Assembly (NCBI GenBank): GCA_029266495.1
Contig: JAQSWS010000008.1
Location: forward strand, 41,127 to 105,126
Reading direction: 5' to 3'
Origin: Rariglobus sp.
Lineage (GTDB): Bacteria; Verrucomicrobiota; Verrucomicrobiia; Opitutales; Opitutaceae
Length of the DNA: 64,000 nucleotides
This document shows, in pieces, positions 37,168 through 46,822 of this stretch. The notes below the pieces were generated by a model, which worked only from the letters and a program-made list of their open reading frames with translations, did not search any database and was not told the origin of the DNA. The position numbers and the translations under genes were made by a program. The stretch's first letter is position 1. Every line of letters starts with the position of its first letter.

Positions 37168-37842
37168 CTATCGCCAAGGCGCCTTGGTGTAGTCCGTCGG
37201 AATTGGCCATGTGAGCGAGCCCACGTGCCCGTCCACGAAAACCGCATTCACTCTCCCGCCATGGCGAAAAACCCTGTCCTTGTCCGCGCCATTAACCTGG
37301 CCAAATTCGAAGACCCGGGCGAATCGCCATTTGGGAATCCAATCAATAAAGGCAATCACCTGACTGGGATTATTGATCCCATTTAGCATGACTGGAGCCG
37401 TCGTCGTAAGATTCCCATCCCTGACCGCTCCATGTATATTCGCTCCATAGTCCGAATTCCACCATACAGCCGTGGGATCTTCGTCGACAGAGGGACACCG
37501 ATACATTTCGTGCATTTTTTGCTCAAAGGGGCGATTCATGTAGGGGTCGATCTGCTGAGGCCACACGGCTGCCTCTACAATGATGTTCCCTGAGCTATCC
37601 CTCTTCTCTGCGCTATCGGTGGACACCTTCCCTTTGTTATCCTGCGAATAGAGAAAATAGGCCGTGATCAGCTGCTTGAGATTGCTTTTGCAATGGGAGT
37701 CCCTGGCCCTGCTCCGCACCATCCCGACAATCGGAATGATGATTGCCACCAGGATAACCACGATGGTGATCACCGTCAGCAACTCGACCAAGGTGAAACC
37801 GGTGCGGGAACGAAGCCTGCGGGTGATGGGGTGAACGCTCAT
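37168..37842 (-). CDS. Lone pseudopilin with H-X9-DG motif
   Basis: 224 residues. A type IV pilin-like leader (MSVHPITRRLRSRTG, cleavage G/F) is followed by FTLVELLTVITIVVILVAII, the standard pseudopilin helix. The C-terminus has HGGRVNAVFVDG, the H-X9-DG motif of the pseudopilin family abundant in Planctomycetes and Verrucomicrobia. The ATG at 37842 starts the leader; the longer upstream frame overlaps the preceding gene. No other type II secretion gene is close. It sits between a secreted unknown and an esterase in a sugar-enzyme operon, which suggests a substrate- or enzyme-handling role rather than a full pilus; that is inference. Confidence 0.92.
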   Translation of the reverse strand: MSVHPITRRLRSRTGFTLVELLTVITIVVILVAIIIPIVGMVRSRARDSHCKSNLKQLITAYFLYSQDNKGKVSTDSAEKRDSSGNIIVEAAVWPQQIDPYMNRPFEQKMHEMYRCPSVDEDPTAVWWNSDYGANIHGAVRDGNLTTTAPVMLNGINNPSQVIAFIDWIPKWRFARVFEFGQVNGADKDRVFRHGGRVNAVFVDGHVGSLTWPIPTDYTKAPWR

Positions 37843-37880
37843 TGATCTTGGGGTTTGGGGGCTGAAGGGTTGAGGTGGAT

Positions 37881-38627
37881 TTACTCCGGGAGGGTGCCCG
37901 TGGTGATCGAAAAGTCGTCGATGCGAAGCCGGGTTTTCACGCCCTCCTCCGCGTTCACCGCCCGCATGACGTAGCGGAGATCTCCCTCCCAGACGGCGCC
38001 CAGGGCCAGGCTCCCCTGTCGCGAGCCGTCGACCGTCATGCCCTTGGGCTCCATGTCCAGCTTGTAGGCGCTCCGCGAGATCCACCAATCGAGCGTCAGG
38101 GGAAAGCCGGTCAGCGGCAGTGTCGCGGAATACAGCGGCGTGCCGTAGCCGCCCTTCGGCTGCTCGGTTTTTTGGAACAGTGAAATCTGAATGGTTTCTT
38201 TTTCGTTATTGGCCGACACGAGAAGCGTCAGCGCACTGGGATTGGAATAAGGATCCGCGAACGTCGGGTTGCTCAACGGCTCGGGCACCAGGAAAAAGCG
38301 CGCCTCGGACGCCACTTTCCCCGAGGCGACATCGGTCATGCCCGTGATTTTGAAACGAACGCGGATCGCCTCGCCGCCCGCCGGCGGCGGCAGCAAGACA
38401 GGCTCCTTGAGCAGGGCCTGGGAGCCGCCATAACGGGCCGCGGTCAGGGCGGTCAGGATAAATTCACCGCCCGCAATTTCACCATGCCAGTCCCAGTTTT
38501 TCCTGGTCGCGCTGAAATCATCCAGGACGAGCACGCTGGCGGCCGGCGCGCCCTGGGCGAACGCGGCTCCCGAAAGGCAGGATATCAGCGCAAGGGCGCG
38601 GGAAAGTCTTCTTGATGCAGTATTCAT
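37881..38627 (-). CDS. Exported protein, probable beta-sandwich, unknown function
   Basis: 248 residues with a signal peptide (about 1-27, ending AFAQ). The mature part opens with VLVLDDFS and ends with TRLRIDDFSI, a pairing typical of concanavalin-like or carbohydrate-binding beta-sandwiches in which the chain starts and ends on neighbouring strands. No catalytic motif is seen. It lies 38 bases upstream of the pseudopilin and 39 bases downstream of the giant GH2-like gene. A binding role is inference. Confidence 0.8.
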   Translation of the reverse strand: MNTASRRLSRALALISCLSGAAFAQGAPAASVLVLDDFSATRKNWDWHGEIAGGEFILTALTAARYGGSQALLKEPVLLPPPAGGEAIRVRFKITGMTDVASGKVASEARFFLVPEPLSNPTFADPYSNPSALTLLVSANNEKETIQISLFQKTEQPKGGYGTPLYSATLPLTGFPLTLDWWISRSAYKLDMEPKGMTVDGSRQGSLALGAVWEGDLRYVMRAVNAEEGVKTRLRIDDFSITTGTLPE

Positions 38628-38666
38628 AATTTGGTTACTTATTCTTCGGAGCGATGCCTCGATGGA

Positions 38667-41600
38667 TTACCAGTAGGTGAACAGATAGGGGTCGAACGCG
38701 CGGAAAAGCGGGGCGTAGAAATTAACGGGCACGGGTGCGTCGTCCTCGACCGGTGCGGCGTCCCGGGCTTTCATCTGGCACCAGAAACCGAAACCGTTCG
38801 ATCCGGACACCACCTTGAGGGTGATGATGTTTTTCCCCTTCTTCAGGGACACGTCGGTCTTGAAGGCGTTGGGCACGGGCGTGCCGTGGGTTTCATCGAT
38901 CTTGGCCGCCGATTGGCCGTTGACCCAGACTTGCATCCAGTAGTCCACGCCGAGCGAGAGGGTGACCTTGCGGTTCTCGTCGCTGTCCACGGTGCGGGTG
39001 ACGTAGGCGACGTGTCCGTGGCGCGCCGGTCCCATCGCAGGCTCCAGATCGACGTAGCCGCCCTTGCCGGCTTCGGCCGTCTTGCGCCAGTCAAGGACCA
39101 CTCCATCGGCGCGTTTGTGGATTGCATTGGGATTCTCCGCGCCACGGATGGCCTCCCATTGGCCGGGAAACGACTCGCCAAGGATTTCGTGGGCCTTGGT
39201 CTTGGTGCTGATGTGCGGACCCATCACGCGCCACGAGCCCAGCGTGGTGATGGCGGCGGGTTTCTTCGACTCGACCAGCCGGCGCGACACGTCCGGCGCG
39301 GGGCTGGCGCCGAGATTGGTCAAGACTTGCACCACCAGCCGGTCGAGGCGCGGGGGACTGAGCTGGATGGCCTCGCGCTTGTCGGTGTTGTCGGCGTAAC
39401 GGCCCTCAAGCAACGCGGAGGAAATTTGCAGGTAAACGTCCTGGCCCTTGCCCGTCTTCTTTTCGAGCAGAAGTCCGTCCGCGAGCACGTTGACGCCGCC
39501 GGACTGGTTGTCGGCGGTAAAGGCGTTCACCTCAAGCGCGTCCTGCCAGCGAAGGAGGTTGGGGCCGATGCCGCGCAACAACGGCGAAGCGGAGTTCGCT
39601 GTCGCCCGATAGACGGTGCGGCGGGCCGTCTGGAGTCCCTGCGCCTGCAATTCATCGGCCGGCCGAGTCAAATGGAGCACCGTGCCGCCGGCCTGCGCGA
39701 ACGCATTGAGCTGGTCCGCGGGAGGCGTGCCGGGGTCGCCGCCGACCACCAGAAGGGCGTCCGTGATGGCTTTCGGAGGAGTCCCGCGGATTGCCTCGAC
39801 GCCGAGCTGACGCATCCGGGCCAGCCCGTCATCGCCACCCAGATAATAAACCGGCAAGGTTGCGGGAAGCGTCGTGGACGAAATCGTTTTGATCAGGTTG
39901 CCGGCCAGCAGCGTGGCGGCGGGATCGGCGCCGAGACGTCCGCTGAAATCGAGAGAGCTGAAGTATACGCAGCCCTTGCCTTCGCGCCATTGCAGCAAGG
40001 GCGTGTAGGCGAGGTCGAACTCGGTTTCGATCAACGGGGTGAAGCCCGCGACGTGCGGCGTCTTCAAGACCACCGAGGCGACGGCGTGGCGATTCGTCCA
40101 CTTGGGCGCATGCGGGGCGTCCGACGACACGGCCTGGCGGCCTTCGGGCAGGAGATCGGGCGAGCCGCGCCAGTTGACGAGATCCGCGGCTTCCAGTCCG
40201 GTGAACAACGGCGAGGCCGCATCGCGTGCGAACACATGGCGCGGCATGGTCTCGATGGTCTCGAAGCCGAGCGAGCGCCACGCCAGCGGTGACTGCTCCA
40301 GCACGAGCACCTTGAGGCCGTTGCGGATATCGGCGGCGCCATAGGGCATGGTATCTCCGGGTTTGATGGCCTCGCGGCCGACGATGAGCACGTCCACGGC
40401 GGCGAAACCGTCGCCGGGTTTCCAGGCGGGCGGGTTGAGCCCCAGCGTTTTCAGTCCGTCGGTTGATTTACCCTGCGGGTCGTAAACCGCGATGCGGGCC
40501 CGGGGCGCGGCGGCCTTGAACGGCGGAAACACTTCGAGGGCGAAGCGGTCCTCGGCGACCGTCCGGCCGTCTTGCGTGGCGGTCAGCTCCAGCGTGAGCG
40601 CGGTGCGTTGCGCCACGTTTTTCGGCAGCTCGACGGAAAACGGTTTGAGGAGAATCTCGCCCGCCGCGAGTGCGAGCGTCTCCTTGCCCGAGGAGAGGGT
40701 CCGGTCGCCGTCCTTCAAGGTCCAGGCCGCCGTGACCGAGGTCGGGGTGGCCCCATCCCAGACGGCGGCGATCTGCTTTTCCACCGTCTCTCCGGCGTAG
40801 TAGGCGTGGGTCTTGTCGGTGTGAACGTGCGAACCCGCGAGATAGACGAGCAGCGGCTGGTTGGCCTGCTTGAACACATCCCAGCTGGGGCTGGCCCAGG
40901 ACGGTTTTTCGGTGAGCGGCGACGTCAGAAAGTTGTAGTTGAGTTCCTCATACGAGTTCACGTCGCGGGTCTTCACCGGGTGGCCGTAGCGGTCGCCAAT
41001 GAGCCAGTAGAGCCAGCCGGCGTTGATGCCCCAGGTGCGCCACGAGCGGTTGCTGTTCCGGACGAAAAGACTCAGGAAATCCCAGTAGCGCGGATACGGA
41101 TCGAGGTCGATCTTGCCCCATTTTCCGAAGCCGCCCGTGTTGAGCAGACCGTGGTCGAGCGCCTTCCGGAGACCGGCTTCGCCCTCGTCCAGATACGCGC
41201 GATCACCAAAATACATGGCGAGATACTCGGTGAGAAAAAACTGCTTCCCCTTCCAATAGTTGGCGGAGAACGGCGCGCCAAACTCCACCGCGGAATACGG
41301 CATGTCGCCCTGGGTCGACCAGGCCTTGGGCCATTCTTCGCGCTCCTGGAGCGGGGCGAAGTTCAGGTAGGTGTTGGCGGTGGCGATGTCGCCGGTGCCG
41401 CCATCGGCGTGGGCGAAGGCCAGACGGGTCGGGTCCCACTTGTGGACGACGGCGACGGCGTCGTTGATGACCTTGGCCTGGCCGCGCGGGTTTGTTTCGC
41501 GGACGCCCAGTTTTTCCGGCTCGATCGCGCTCTGGGGAACGTAGCTGTTGATCGACACGGCCCAGGCGAGCACGGACGGATGGTTGCGATATTTTTTGAG

Positions 41601-42848
41601 ATGGTAACCGACTTCGCGTTCATAGGCGGCGGCGACGCCTTCTTTGTGAAAATTTTCGCGCAGGTAGGCGACGGACGGCGCGGGCAGCGTGACGCCCATG
41701 CCGAGGCGGTCCATTTCCGCGAGCAGTTCCTCGTCGAAGACGGGGGTTTCCGGCGCCCAGGTCGCGCACCACCACAGGTCGCCGTGCGGCTGGATCTGCC
41801 CGACGTTGTAGCCGAGGAGACGGTAGAGCGAGAGACCGTGCTTGTTCGCGCCGTAGATCTCGGTCAAGCGCCAGCGGGAGAGGTGGCCGTTCATGAGCAG
41901 CTTGTTTCCCTCCGTCCAGATTTCGCGGAAGCCGAAGGTCACGGGGGCGGGGGCATCGACGATTGTTCCGGCGACTTCGAGCCGGACTTCCGCCGTGTAG
42001 AGGTAGGGCTGGTCGAGTTCCCACGGAATGGGATCGGCCCACGGCGCGGAGAGGCTGTGGACGCTCCGGCCCGCGGGCAGCGACAGCAGATCGCTCGTCA
42101 GCGTCAGCACCGGCTTCTTGAGGGCGTCAAAAACAGTGGCCACCAAGCGCGCCGAGGAGGCCGCCTGGGCGGCGGCGACTTCGATCTCGAGGCCCAGTTG
42201 TTTTTTCCGCCAGGAGGAGATTACAAACACATCGGCGACCGCGGCGGCGGCCGGTCGCGCGGCGATCGTGACGGGGGCTGTGATGCCCAGCCCCCACTGG
42301 TCCATGGAGATTCGCTGGCGGGCGCGGACATAGCGTCGCAACACGTCCTGCTCCTGGTTTCGCGAGATACCCGTGTAGTCCCGGGTCAAATACACGCGCA
42401 GCGCGTTGGGTCTGCCGAAATTAACGAACGCCGTGAGATCGACCTCACCGCCCGGACGCAGCAGTTCGGTCACACGGCGGTCGTTCAGGAAAACAATCGC
42501 GTCGCCTTCGATCCTGCGAAAATCAGCCGTGATGTTTTTTCCCTGCCATGCGGCGGGAATGGCGAGTTCCTGCTCGAGCCACACGGAGTGGATCGACCCC
42601 GGGTTGGCCGATTGCCAGCGCGTGCCCTGCCGGCTCACGCCCTGCTTCCACGACCCCGAGATCGTGCGCCCCCAGTTCGTCGCGTCGGGCGGCGTCTCGG
42701 GGCCGGCCGCCGGCTGAACCTTCCAGGCGCGCGGCAGCTCAAGCGAGGAACGCAATTCCTCCCCGTAGAGGGAACCGGACGCCAGCCCGCATGCCAGCAG
42801 GAGCAATCTGACGGACAGGGCGACAAACAATCTCTGGGGGAATCTCAT
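38667..42848 (-). CDS. Giant exported GH2-like protein lacking the usual acid/base glutamate
   Basis: 1393 residues with a signal peptide (about 1-29). Residues 80-200 look like the GH2 sugar-binding jelly roll and 205-310 like the immunoglobulin-like domain. A TIM-barrel-like region follows to about 680. At the acid/base site, where GH2 enzymes read N-H-P-S-x-x-x-W-S-x-G-N-E, this protein has NHPSVLAW...NS (422-435), with Ser435 in place of Glu. E522 in AVEFGAP could be the nucleophile. The second half contains Rossmann/glutaminase-like and further beta domains. It is the second gene of the operon. It may be a divergent hydrolase or a binding protein. Confidence 0.85.
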   Translation of the reverse strand: MRFPQRLFVALSVRLLLLACGLASGSLYGEELRSSLELPRAWKVQPAAGPETPPDATNWGRTISGSWKQGVSRQGTRWQSANPGSIHSVWLEQELAIPAAWQGKNITADFRRIEGDAIVFLNDRRVTELLRPGGEVDLTAFVNFGRPNALRVYLTRDYTGISRNQEQDVLRRYVRARQRISMDQWGLGITAPVTIAARPAAAAVADVFVISSWRKKQLGLEIEVAAAQAASSARLVATVFDALKKPVLTLTSDLLSLPAGRSVHSLSAPWADPIPWELDQPYLYTAEVRLEVAGTIVDAPAPVTFGFREIWTEGNKLLMNGHLSRWRLTEIYGANKHGLSLYRLLGYNVGQIQPHGDLWWCATWAPETPVFDEELLAEMDRLGMGVTLPAPSVAYLRENFHKEGVAAAYEREVGYHLKKYRNHPSVLAWAVSINSYVPQSAIEPEKLGVRETNPRGQAKVINDAVAVVHKWDPTRLAFAHADGGTGDIATANTYLNFAPLQEREEWPKAWSTQGDMPYSAVEFGAPFSANYWKGKQFFLTEYLAMYFGDRAYLDEGEAGLRKALDHGLLNTGGFGKWGKIDLDPYPRYWDFLSLFVRNSNRSWRTWGINAGWLYWLIGDRYGHPVKTRDVNSYEELNYNFLTSPLTEKPSWASPSWDVFKQANQPLLVYLAGSHVHTDKTHAYYAGETVEKQIAAVWDGATPTSVTAAWTLKDGDRTLSSGKETLALAAGEILLKPFSVELPKNVAQRTALTLELTATQDGRTVAEDRFALEVFPPFKAAAPRARIAVYDPQGKSTDGLKTLGLNPPAWKPGDGFAAVDVLIVGREAIKPGDTMPYGAADIRNGLKVLVLEQSPLAWRSLGFETIETMPRHVFARDAASPLFTGLEAADLVNWRGSPDLLPEGRQAVSSDAPHAPKWTNRHAVASVVLKTPHVAGFTPLIETEFDLAYTPLLQWREGKGCVYFSSLDFSGRLGADPAATLLAGNLIKTISSTTLPATLPVYYLGGDDGLARMRQLGVEAIRGTPPKAITDALLVVGGDPGTPPADQLNAFAQAGGTVLHLTRPADELQAQGLQTARRTVYRATANSASPLLRGIGPNLLRWQDALEVNAFTADNQSGGVNVLADGLLLEKKTGKGQDVYLQISSALLEGRYADNTDKREAIQLSPPRLDRLVVQVLTNLGASPAPDVSRRLVESKKPAAITTLGSWRVMGPHISTKTKAHEILGESFPGQWEAIRGAENPNAIHKRADGVVLDWRKTAEAGKGGYVDLEPAMGPARHGHVAYVTRTVDSDENRKVTLSLGVDYWMQVWVNGQSAAKIDETHGTPVPNAFKTDVSLKKGKNIITLKVVSGSNGFGFWCQMKARDAAPVEDDAPVPVNFYAPLFRAFDPYLFTYW

Positions 42849-42878
42849 CGGGGGTAACGAAAGACCTGACGAACAAGT

Positions 42879-43952
42879 TCACCCGGTAACACCGGCCAAG
42901 GCAGCCACTTTCGCCGCCGGGGCCGCAGTTTCAGCGGGAAGAGTTTTCGCGGCCTGGCTCCAATCGAAGAGCACGCCGAGGGTGCGCAGCCGGTCGGTGC
43001 TCGCCAGCGTATACGCCTCGACGCACTGCGAGGGCAGGAACCTATGGGTGATCAGTCCGTCCAGGGGAAAGCGCTTGGTGCGCACAAACTCGAAGAAACG
43101 ATCCGCCGCCACCGGGTTGTTCCATTGGGGAGAGTTGCGGCCGTCGTGGGCGCCCACGAGCTTGAGTCCGCGCGAAATCACGTCGCCGGTGAGCCGCTGC
43201 TCCGTGGGGGTGCCGGTGTCGCCCAAGAGCACCACCGTGCCTTCGGTTTCGACCATGCCGAAGGCCGACTTGAGGACCTCGGCATTGCCCGTGGAGTCGA
43301 TGACCACGTCGGGTCGCGCCCCGCCCAGAATGCGGCGGACCTCCGCGGTCGTCTCCGCGGCCGAACCCTGCACGGGAATCGCGCCTGCGCGTGCCGCGAG
43401 CTTCAGGCGATCGAGGGAAAGATCGGCGACCAGGACGCGGGCCGCGCCGGAGACCAGCGCCCAGCGCGTCGCCATCTGCCCGATGGGCCCCGCACCGATC
43501 ACCACCACCGACTGCCCCAGAGAGATTTGGGCGGCGCGCACGCCATGTCCGGCGATCTTCGCCAGTCCGAACCAGATCGCATCCTCCGCCGTGACGTCGT
43601 CCGGAATCGGATAAGCGTTTTCAGCTTTCATGACGACGTGCGATCCGTGGCCCATGCGTGTGGCCACCCGTTTTCCGGGCGCGATTCCTTCGACACCCTC
43701 GCCTACCGCGAGCACGCGGCCCACGGTCGCGTAGCCGGGACGGAAAGGATAACGCACCCATGCGTCCCAATGCGTGCCGGGATCGAACTTGCGCGCGAAG
43801 ACGATGGTCTCCGTGCCGGTGCTCAACAACGAACATTGGTTCTCCACCAGGACCTCGCCTGCGGCCGGAGCGCTGAGGGCGAACGGTTGGAGTTCGACCT
43901 CGTTTTTGCCTGTGAACACCAGCCTGTGGCCGGTTGTGGGAAGGGTCTTCAT
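42879..43952 (-). CDS. MDR-type dehydrogenase without the classical GHE zinc motif
   Basis: 357 residues of the medium-chain dehydrogenase fold. The Rossmann segment VVVIGAGPIGQMATRWAL (about 153-170) is clear. In the catalytic domain the usual GHExxG is replaced by PGYATVGRV, and the N-terminal motif reads CSLLSTGTE, as in the bacteriochlorophyllide/sugar dehydrogenase-like branch of the family. The start at 43952 fits the family; the longer upstream frame does not. It is the first gene of a five-gene operon with the GH2-like protein. Oxidation of a sugar or sugar alcohol is plausible, but specificity is unknown. Confidence 0.88.
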   Translation of the reverse strand: MKTLPTTGHRLVFTGKNEVELQPFALSAPAAGEVLVENQCSLLSTGTETIVFARKFDPGTHWDAWVRYPFRPGYATVGRVLAVGEGVEGIAPGKRVATRMGHGSHVVMKAENAYPIPDDVTAEDAIWFGLAKIAGHGVRAAQISLGQSVVVIGAGPIGQMATRWALVSGAARVLVADLSLDRLKLAARAGAIPVQGSAAETTAEVRRILGGARPDVVIDSTGNAEVLKSAFGMVETEGTVVLLGDTGTPTEQRLTGDVISRGLKLVGAHDGRNSPQWNNPVAADRFFEFVRTKRFPLDGLITHRFLPSQCVEAYTLASTDRLRTLGVLFDWSQAAKTLPAETAAPAAKVAALAGVTG

Positions 43953-44014
43953 GTGTATTAGGTTTAGATGGGTTGCGGAACGGAGATCGACCGGTGGCAA
44001 CGGGCGCGGATTGA

Positions 44015-44030
44015 TGCGCACGGTTGCGCA
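44015..44030. promoter_or_regulatory. Palindrome pair upstream of the dehydrogenase/GH2-like operon
   Basis: TGCGCA-CGGT-TGCGCA: each half is itself a palindrome, and the second is extended to GTTGCGCAAC. It lies 63 bases before the first gene of the operon. It could be a regulator site; no companion regulator gene is adjacent on this side. Confidence 0.25.
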
Positions 44031-44112
44031 ACACGTCATCGGACGTCTCGCTCAAGCCATCGGGATTTCCAGGGTGCTTAGAGGTTCCTTCGGAGACCGG
44101 AGTGAACGCGGA

Positions 44113-46656
44113 TTACTTCGCCAAAAGACGGGACCGGCCTTGCCGCTTGCTGCAAACGGCGATGAGAAGGGAGGCTCCACCGAAAAGAAGCGCCCAGGTT
44201 GAAGGTTCGGGAATGGCGGCGAGGGAGAGGGCGAGCGTGCCGGTGGACTCGCTGAAGGTGAAATCGTAGCCGCCGAAAGAGCCGGTCCAGGTATCGGTGC
44301 CGGTGAGCAGGAGCGAACCTGTGATGCTGCCGGAGAGTGCGACGGAGCTGAAGTCCCCAGTCTGGCTGCCGAAGTCGAACAGATTATAGGTCTGCCCGTC
44401 CGTGAGCGTGGAGGTCGAGAAGTTGAGCGTAAGGGTATTGCCCAAGGTGAGCGCGCCGGCCGGACCGTTGAAAAAACCGGCGCCGGCGGAGCCGACATCG
44501 ATGGAGACGGCCACCGAGGCCAACGAGTAGTCCGACTTGGCCGAGACGTCGAAAGTCGCGCCATTGGCGATGGAGTAAGTCGTGCTGGCAAGCGACCCCG
44601 AGGAACCGAGTGCGAGCGTGCCAGCCGAGACAATGGTTGCTCCGGAATAGGTGTTCGCCGCGGATAGCTCCAACCTGCCTGCGCCCTGCTTGATAAGTGT
44701 GGCGCCGGTGCCGCTGAGAACCCCGCTCAGGGCGGCGTCGGTTGCCGCGCTGCCGTTGGCCACGGCGATGGCGCGGCTGGTGTTGGTGCCCAGCGCGATC
44801 CCGTTTTCAATCGTCAGCTTGGCATCGGATTTTGCCGAGGAGAGCTTCAGCGTATAGCTGCCGTCGGTCGTTCCATCCACATTGGTGAGGAAACCGGTGC
44901 CCCCCCAGGTCAGTGTCGCGCCGGCACCACCGAAGTTCACCACGCGATCAGACCCGGCCGCGCTGATTCCTGAGTCCCCGAAAAAGCGCAGGTTGCTGCC
45001 GGTAGCTCCAACCGTGATCGAAAAATCTCCCGCCCCGGCACCATTTAAGTCTGCGCCAATCTCAAGGACGCCGCCGCCCGAAACATAAAAGGGCGTGGTG
45101 GTGGGCATCGTCTGGGTCTTTGACAGCCGCACAATGCCGCCTCCGATTTCAAATCCACCGTTTCCTGCGGTCGATGTGATCGTGCCCGAGTAATCCGTGA
45201 AGCCGGTTCCAAGGAAGGTCGTGTTGAACGTGCCGCTGGCCAGGGAAAGCGAAAGCGTCCCTGAACCGTAGTTGTGTATGATGGGACCCGTGCCCAGATT
45301 GCCGGATCCGGTTATGCTCACATCATTTGACCCGGTGACAAGAATGCCACGCCCGTTGGCGGTAGACGCGAGGTTGAACGCCCCCATGTCCAAGGTGACG
45401 TCGCCCGCAGAGGAATCGATGGTCACCGTGGAATAATTAAGGGTCGCGGTGCGAGTCAGCGTTCCGGCGTCAGTCAGTTGATAATTCGCGGTGGCGCTTG
45501 TATTGCTCGCACTGAGAGTTGTCCCCGCCGTCAGGCGTCCAATCGTGCCGCTGGTTGCGCCCGAAAGAGTGGCGAACCCATAACCGGTTGAATCCCGCAC
45601 GACCAGAGTCGCGCGAGCGGTTGAGCTGGTGCCGATGCCTCCCATCAATACTCCGTTTGCCACTGAAATCTGGGTGCCAAGCGCACCGACGGAGATCGAA
45701 TTTCCGGAGCTGCTCGAGAGATCGATCAGGTTGCCACTGAGGCTGCTGGTGAAGCCGTTGAGCGTGCCGATCGTCAGATTGACGCCTGAGCCGCCGTTGG
45801 AATCCAGTGTCAATGAATTGATGGCGGCCGTGGATCCTCCAAGCGTGACACTCGACAACGAACTCGCCGTGGTCCCGGATGACTGTCCCTTGATGGTGAC
45901 GCCGCCACCGTTGATCGACAGGGGCACGGAGGAACCGATGGGGGTGCTCGACGCATAATCGAGGACCAATTGCCCGCCACTCACGGTTGTGGTGCCGGTG
46001 TAAGTATTCGCACCGGAAAGGGTCCAGGTGCCGCTGCCGTTCTTGACGAGGGCCAGGCCGCCGCTCCCCGCTGAACCCGCATTGGTGAGAGCGCCGGAGA
46101 TCGTTCCGTTACCGTTGCCGCCTAGAGTGAGGACGCTGGCGTTGCCGGCGCTTTGGTTCGCCGTCACCGCACCGGCGATGGTCAGGGTGCCGGAGCCAAA
46201 GTTCTGGAACGAGTAGGTGGAATTATTGGTGCTTGAGAGGTTGACCGACCCGCCTCCCGCAGTGCCGATGGTTTCGTTGGCGGCGACCCCGGCGCCCACC
46301 GTGATGTTGCCTCCCGAAGTCAGATTCAGAGTGTCGCCGGCATCTCCAATCGTCAGAACCCCCGCGCTGCCGCCGTTGGCACCGATCCGAATGCTTTGAA
46401 CGTTCAGCGTGCCACCAAGATCGATGATGCCGCCGCCCGCCACCGCAAACGTAGCGATATCCGTGCTGGAAAATCCGCTGGTGGCCCCCGGGAAAGGCGA
46501 CGCACTCCAATTGGACGATGTCTGCCAGGTGTTGTCGGTCGTGCCGGTCCAAGTCCCGCTTGCCGCATGGGACGGGTTGAACAGGGCCGGCAATAACATT
46601 ATGGCCGCACCAATGCCGCCAACCTTATGAATCGAGTGATGACAGATGGTTATCAT
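44113..46656 (-). CDS. Large PEP-CTERM protein with autotransporter-associated beta-strand repeats
   Basis: 847 residues. The signal peptide is at the N-terminus (about 1-31, ending SHAASG). The body is Gly/Ser/Thr-rich beta-helix with repeat signatures LVKNGSGTWTLSGANTYTGT near residue 215 and LIKQGAGRLELSAANTYSGA near 655. It ends in PEP-CTERM form: IPEPSTWA, hydrophobic stretch, then basic residues. The last 150 residues are about three-quarters identical by eye to those of the protein at 13771. A putative LacI operator/promoter lies about 100-130 bases upstream (46753-46789) and the LacI gene is next. A surface structural or polysaccharide-binding role is inferred. Confidence 0.9.
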   Translation of the reverse strand: MITICHHSIHKVGGIGAAIMLLPALFNPSHAASGTWTGTTDNTWQTSSNWSASPFPGATSGFSSTDIATFAVAGGGIIDLGGTLNVQSIRIGANGGSAGVLTIGDAGDTLNLTSGGNITVGAGVAANETIGTAGGGSVNLSSTNNSTYSFQNFGSGTLTIAGAVTANQSAGNASVLTLGGNGNGTISGALTNAGSAGSGGLALVKNGSGTWTLSGANTYTGTTTVSGGQLVLDYASSTPIGSSVPLSINGGGVTIKGQSSGTTASSLSSVTLGGSTAAINSLTLDSNGGSGVNLTIGTLNGFTSSLSGNLIDLSSSSGNSISVGALGTQISVANGVLMGGIGTSSTARATLVVRDSTGYGFATLSGATSGTIGRLTAGTTLSASNTSATANYQLTDAGTLTRTATLNYSTVTIDSSAGDVTLDMGAFNLASTANGRGILVTGSNDVSITGSGNLGTGPIIHNYGSGTLSLSLASGTFNTTFLGTGFTDYSGTITSTAGNGGFEIGGGIVRLSKTQTMPTTTPFYVSGGGVLEIGADLNGAGAGDFSITVGATGSNLRFFGDSGISAAGSDRVVNFGGAGATLTWGGTGFLTNVDGTTDGSYTLKLSSAKSDAKLTIENGIALGTNTSRAIAVANGSAATDAALSGVLSGTGATLIKQGAGRLELSAANTYSGATIVSAGTLALGSSGSLASTTYSIANGATFDVSAKSDYSLASVAVSIDVGSAGAGFFNGPAGALTLGNTLTLNFSTSTLTDGQTYNLFDFGSQTGDFSSVALSGSITGSLLLTGTDTWTGSFGGYDFTFSESTGTLALSLAAIPEPSTWALLFGGASLLIAVCSKRQGRSRLLAK

Positions 46657-46752
46657 GGGGTATTTTTAACTGGGGGGATTTAAGTTTCCGAAGAACCGCA
46701 GGGATGCTTTTCCCGTGGAGGCGGGGATGAGCCCAGGGTTATCCCGTCCCCC

Positions 46753-46789
46753 GGTGCGCACAATATTGCCGATATGATTCACGAATCAT
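46753..46789 (-). promoter_or_regulatory. Operator/promoter element upstream of PEP-CTERM gene (copy 1)
   Basis: Read on the minus strand it begins with the perfect palindrome ATGATTC-GT-GAATCAT and continues to TATTGTGCGC. The same arrangement, with identical spacing and 28 of 37 matching bases, occurs at 47939-47975 on the plus strand. The palindrome suits a LacI-family dimer, and the LacI gene lies between the two copies. TATTGT could be the -10 box. Confidence 0.7.
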
Positions 46790-46822
46790 TTCGCCCCCGC
46801 CCCTTGTGGAGCCTCGAACCGT

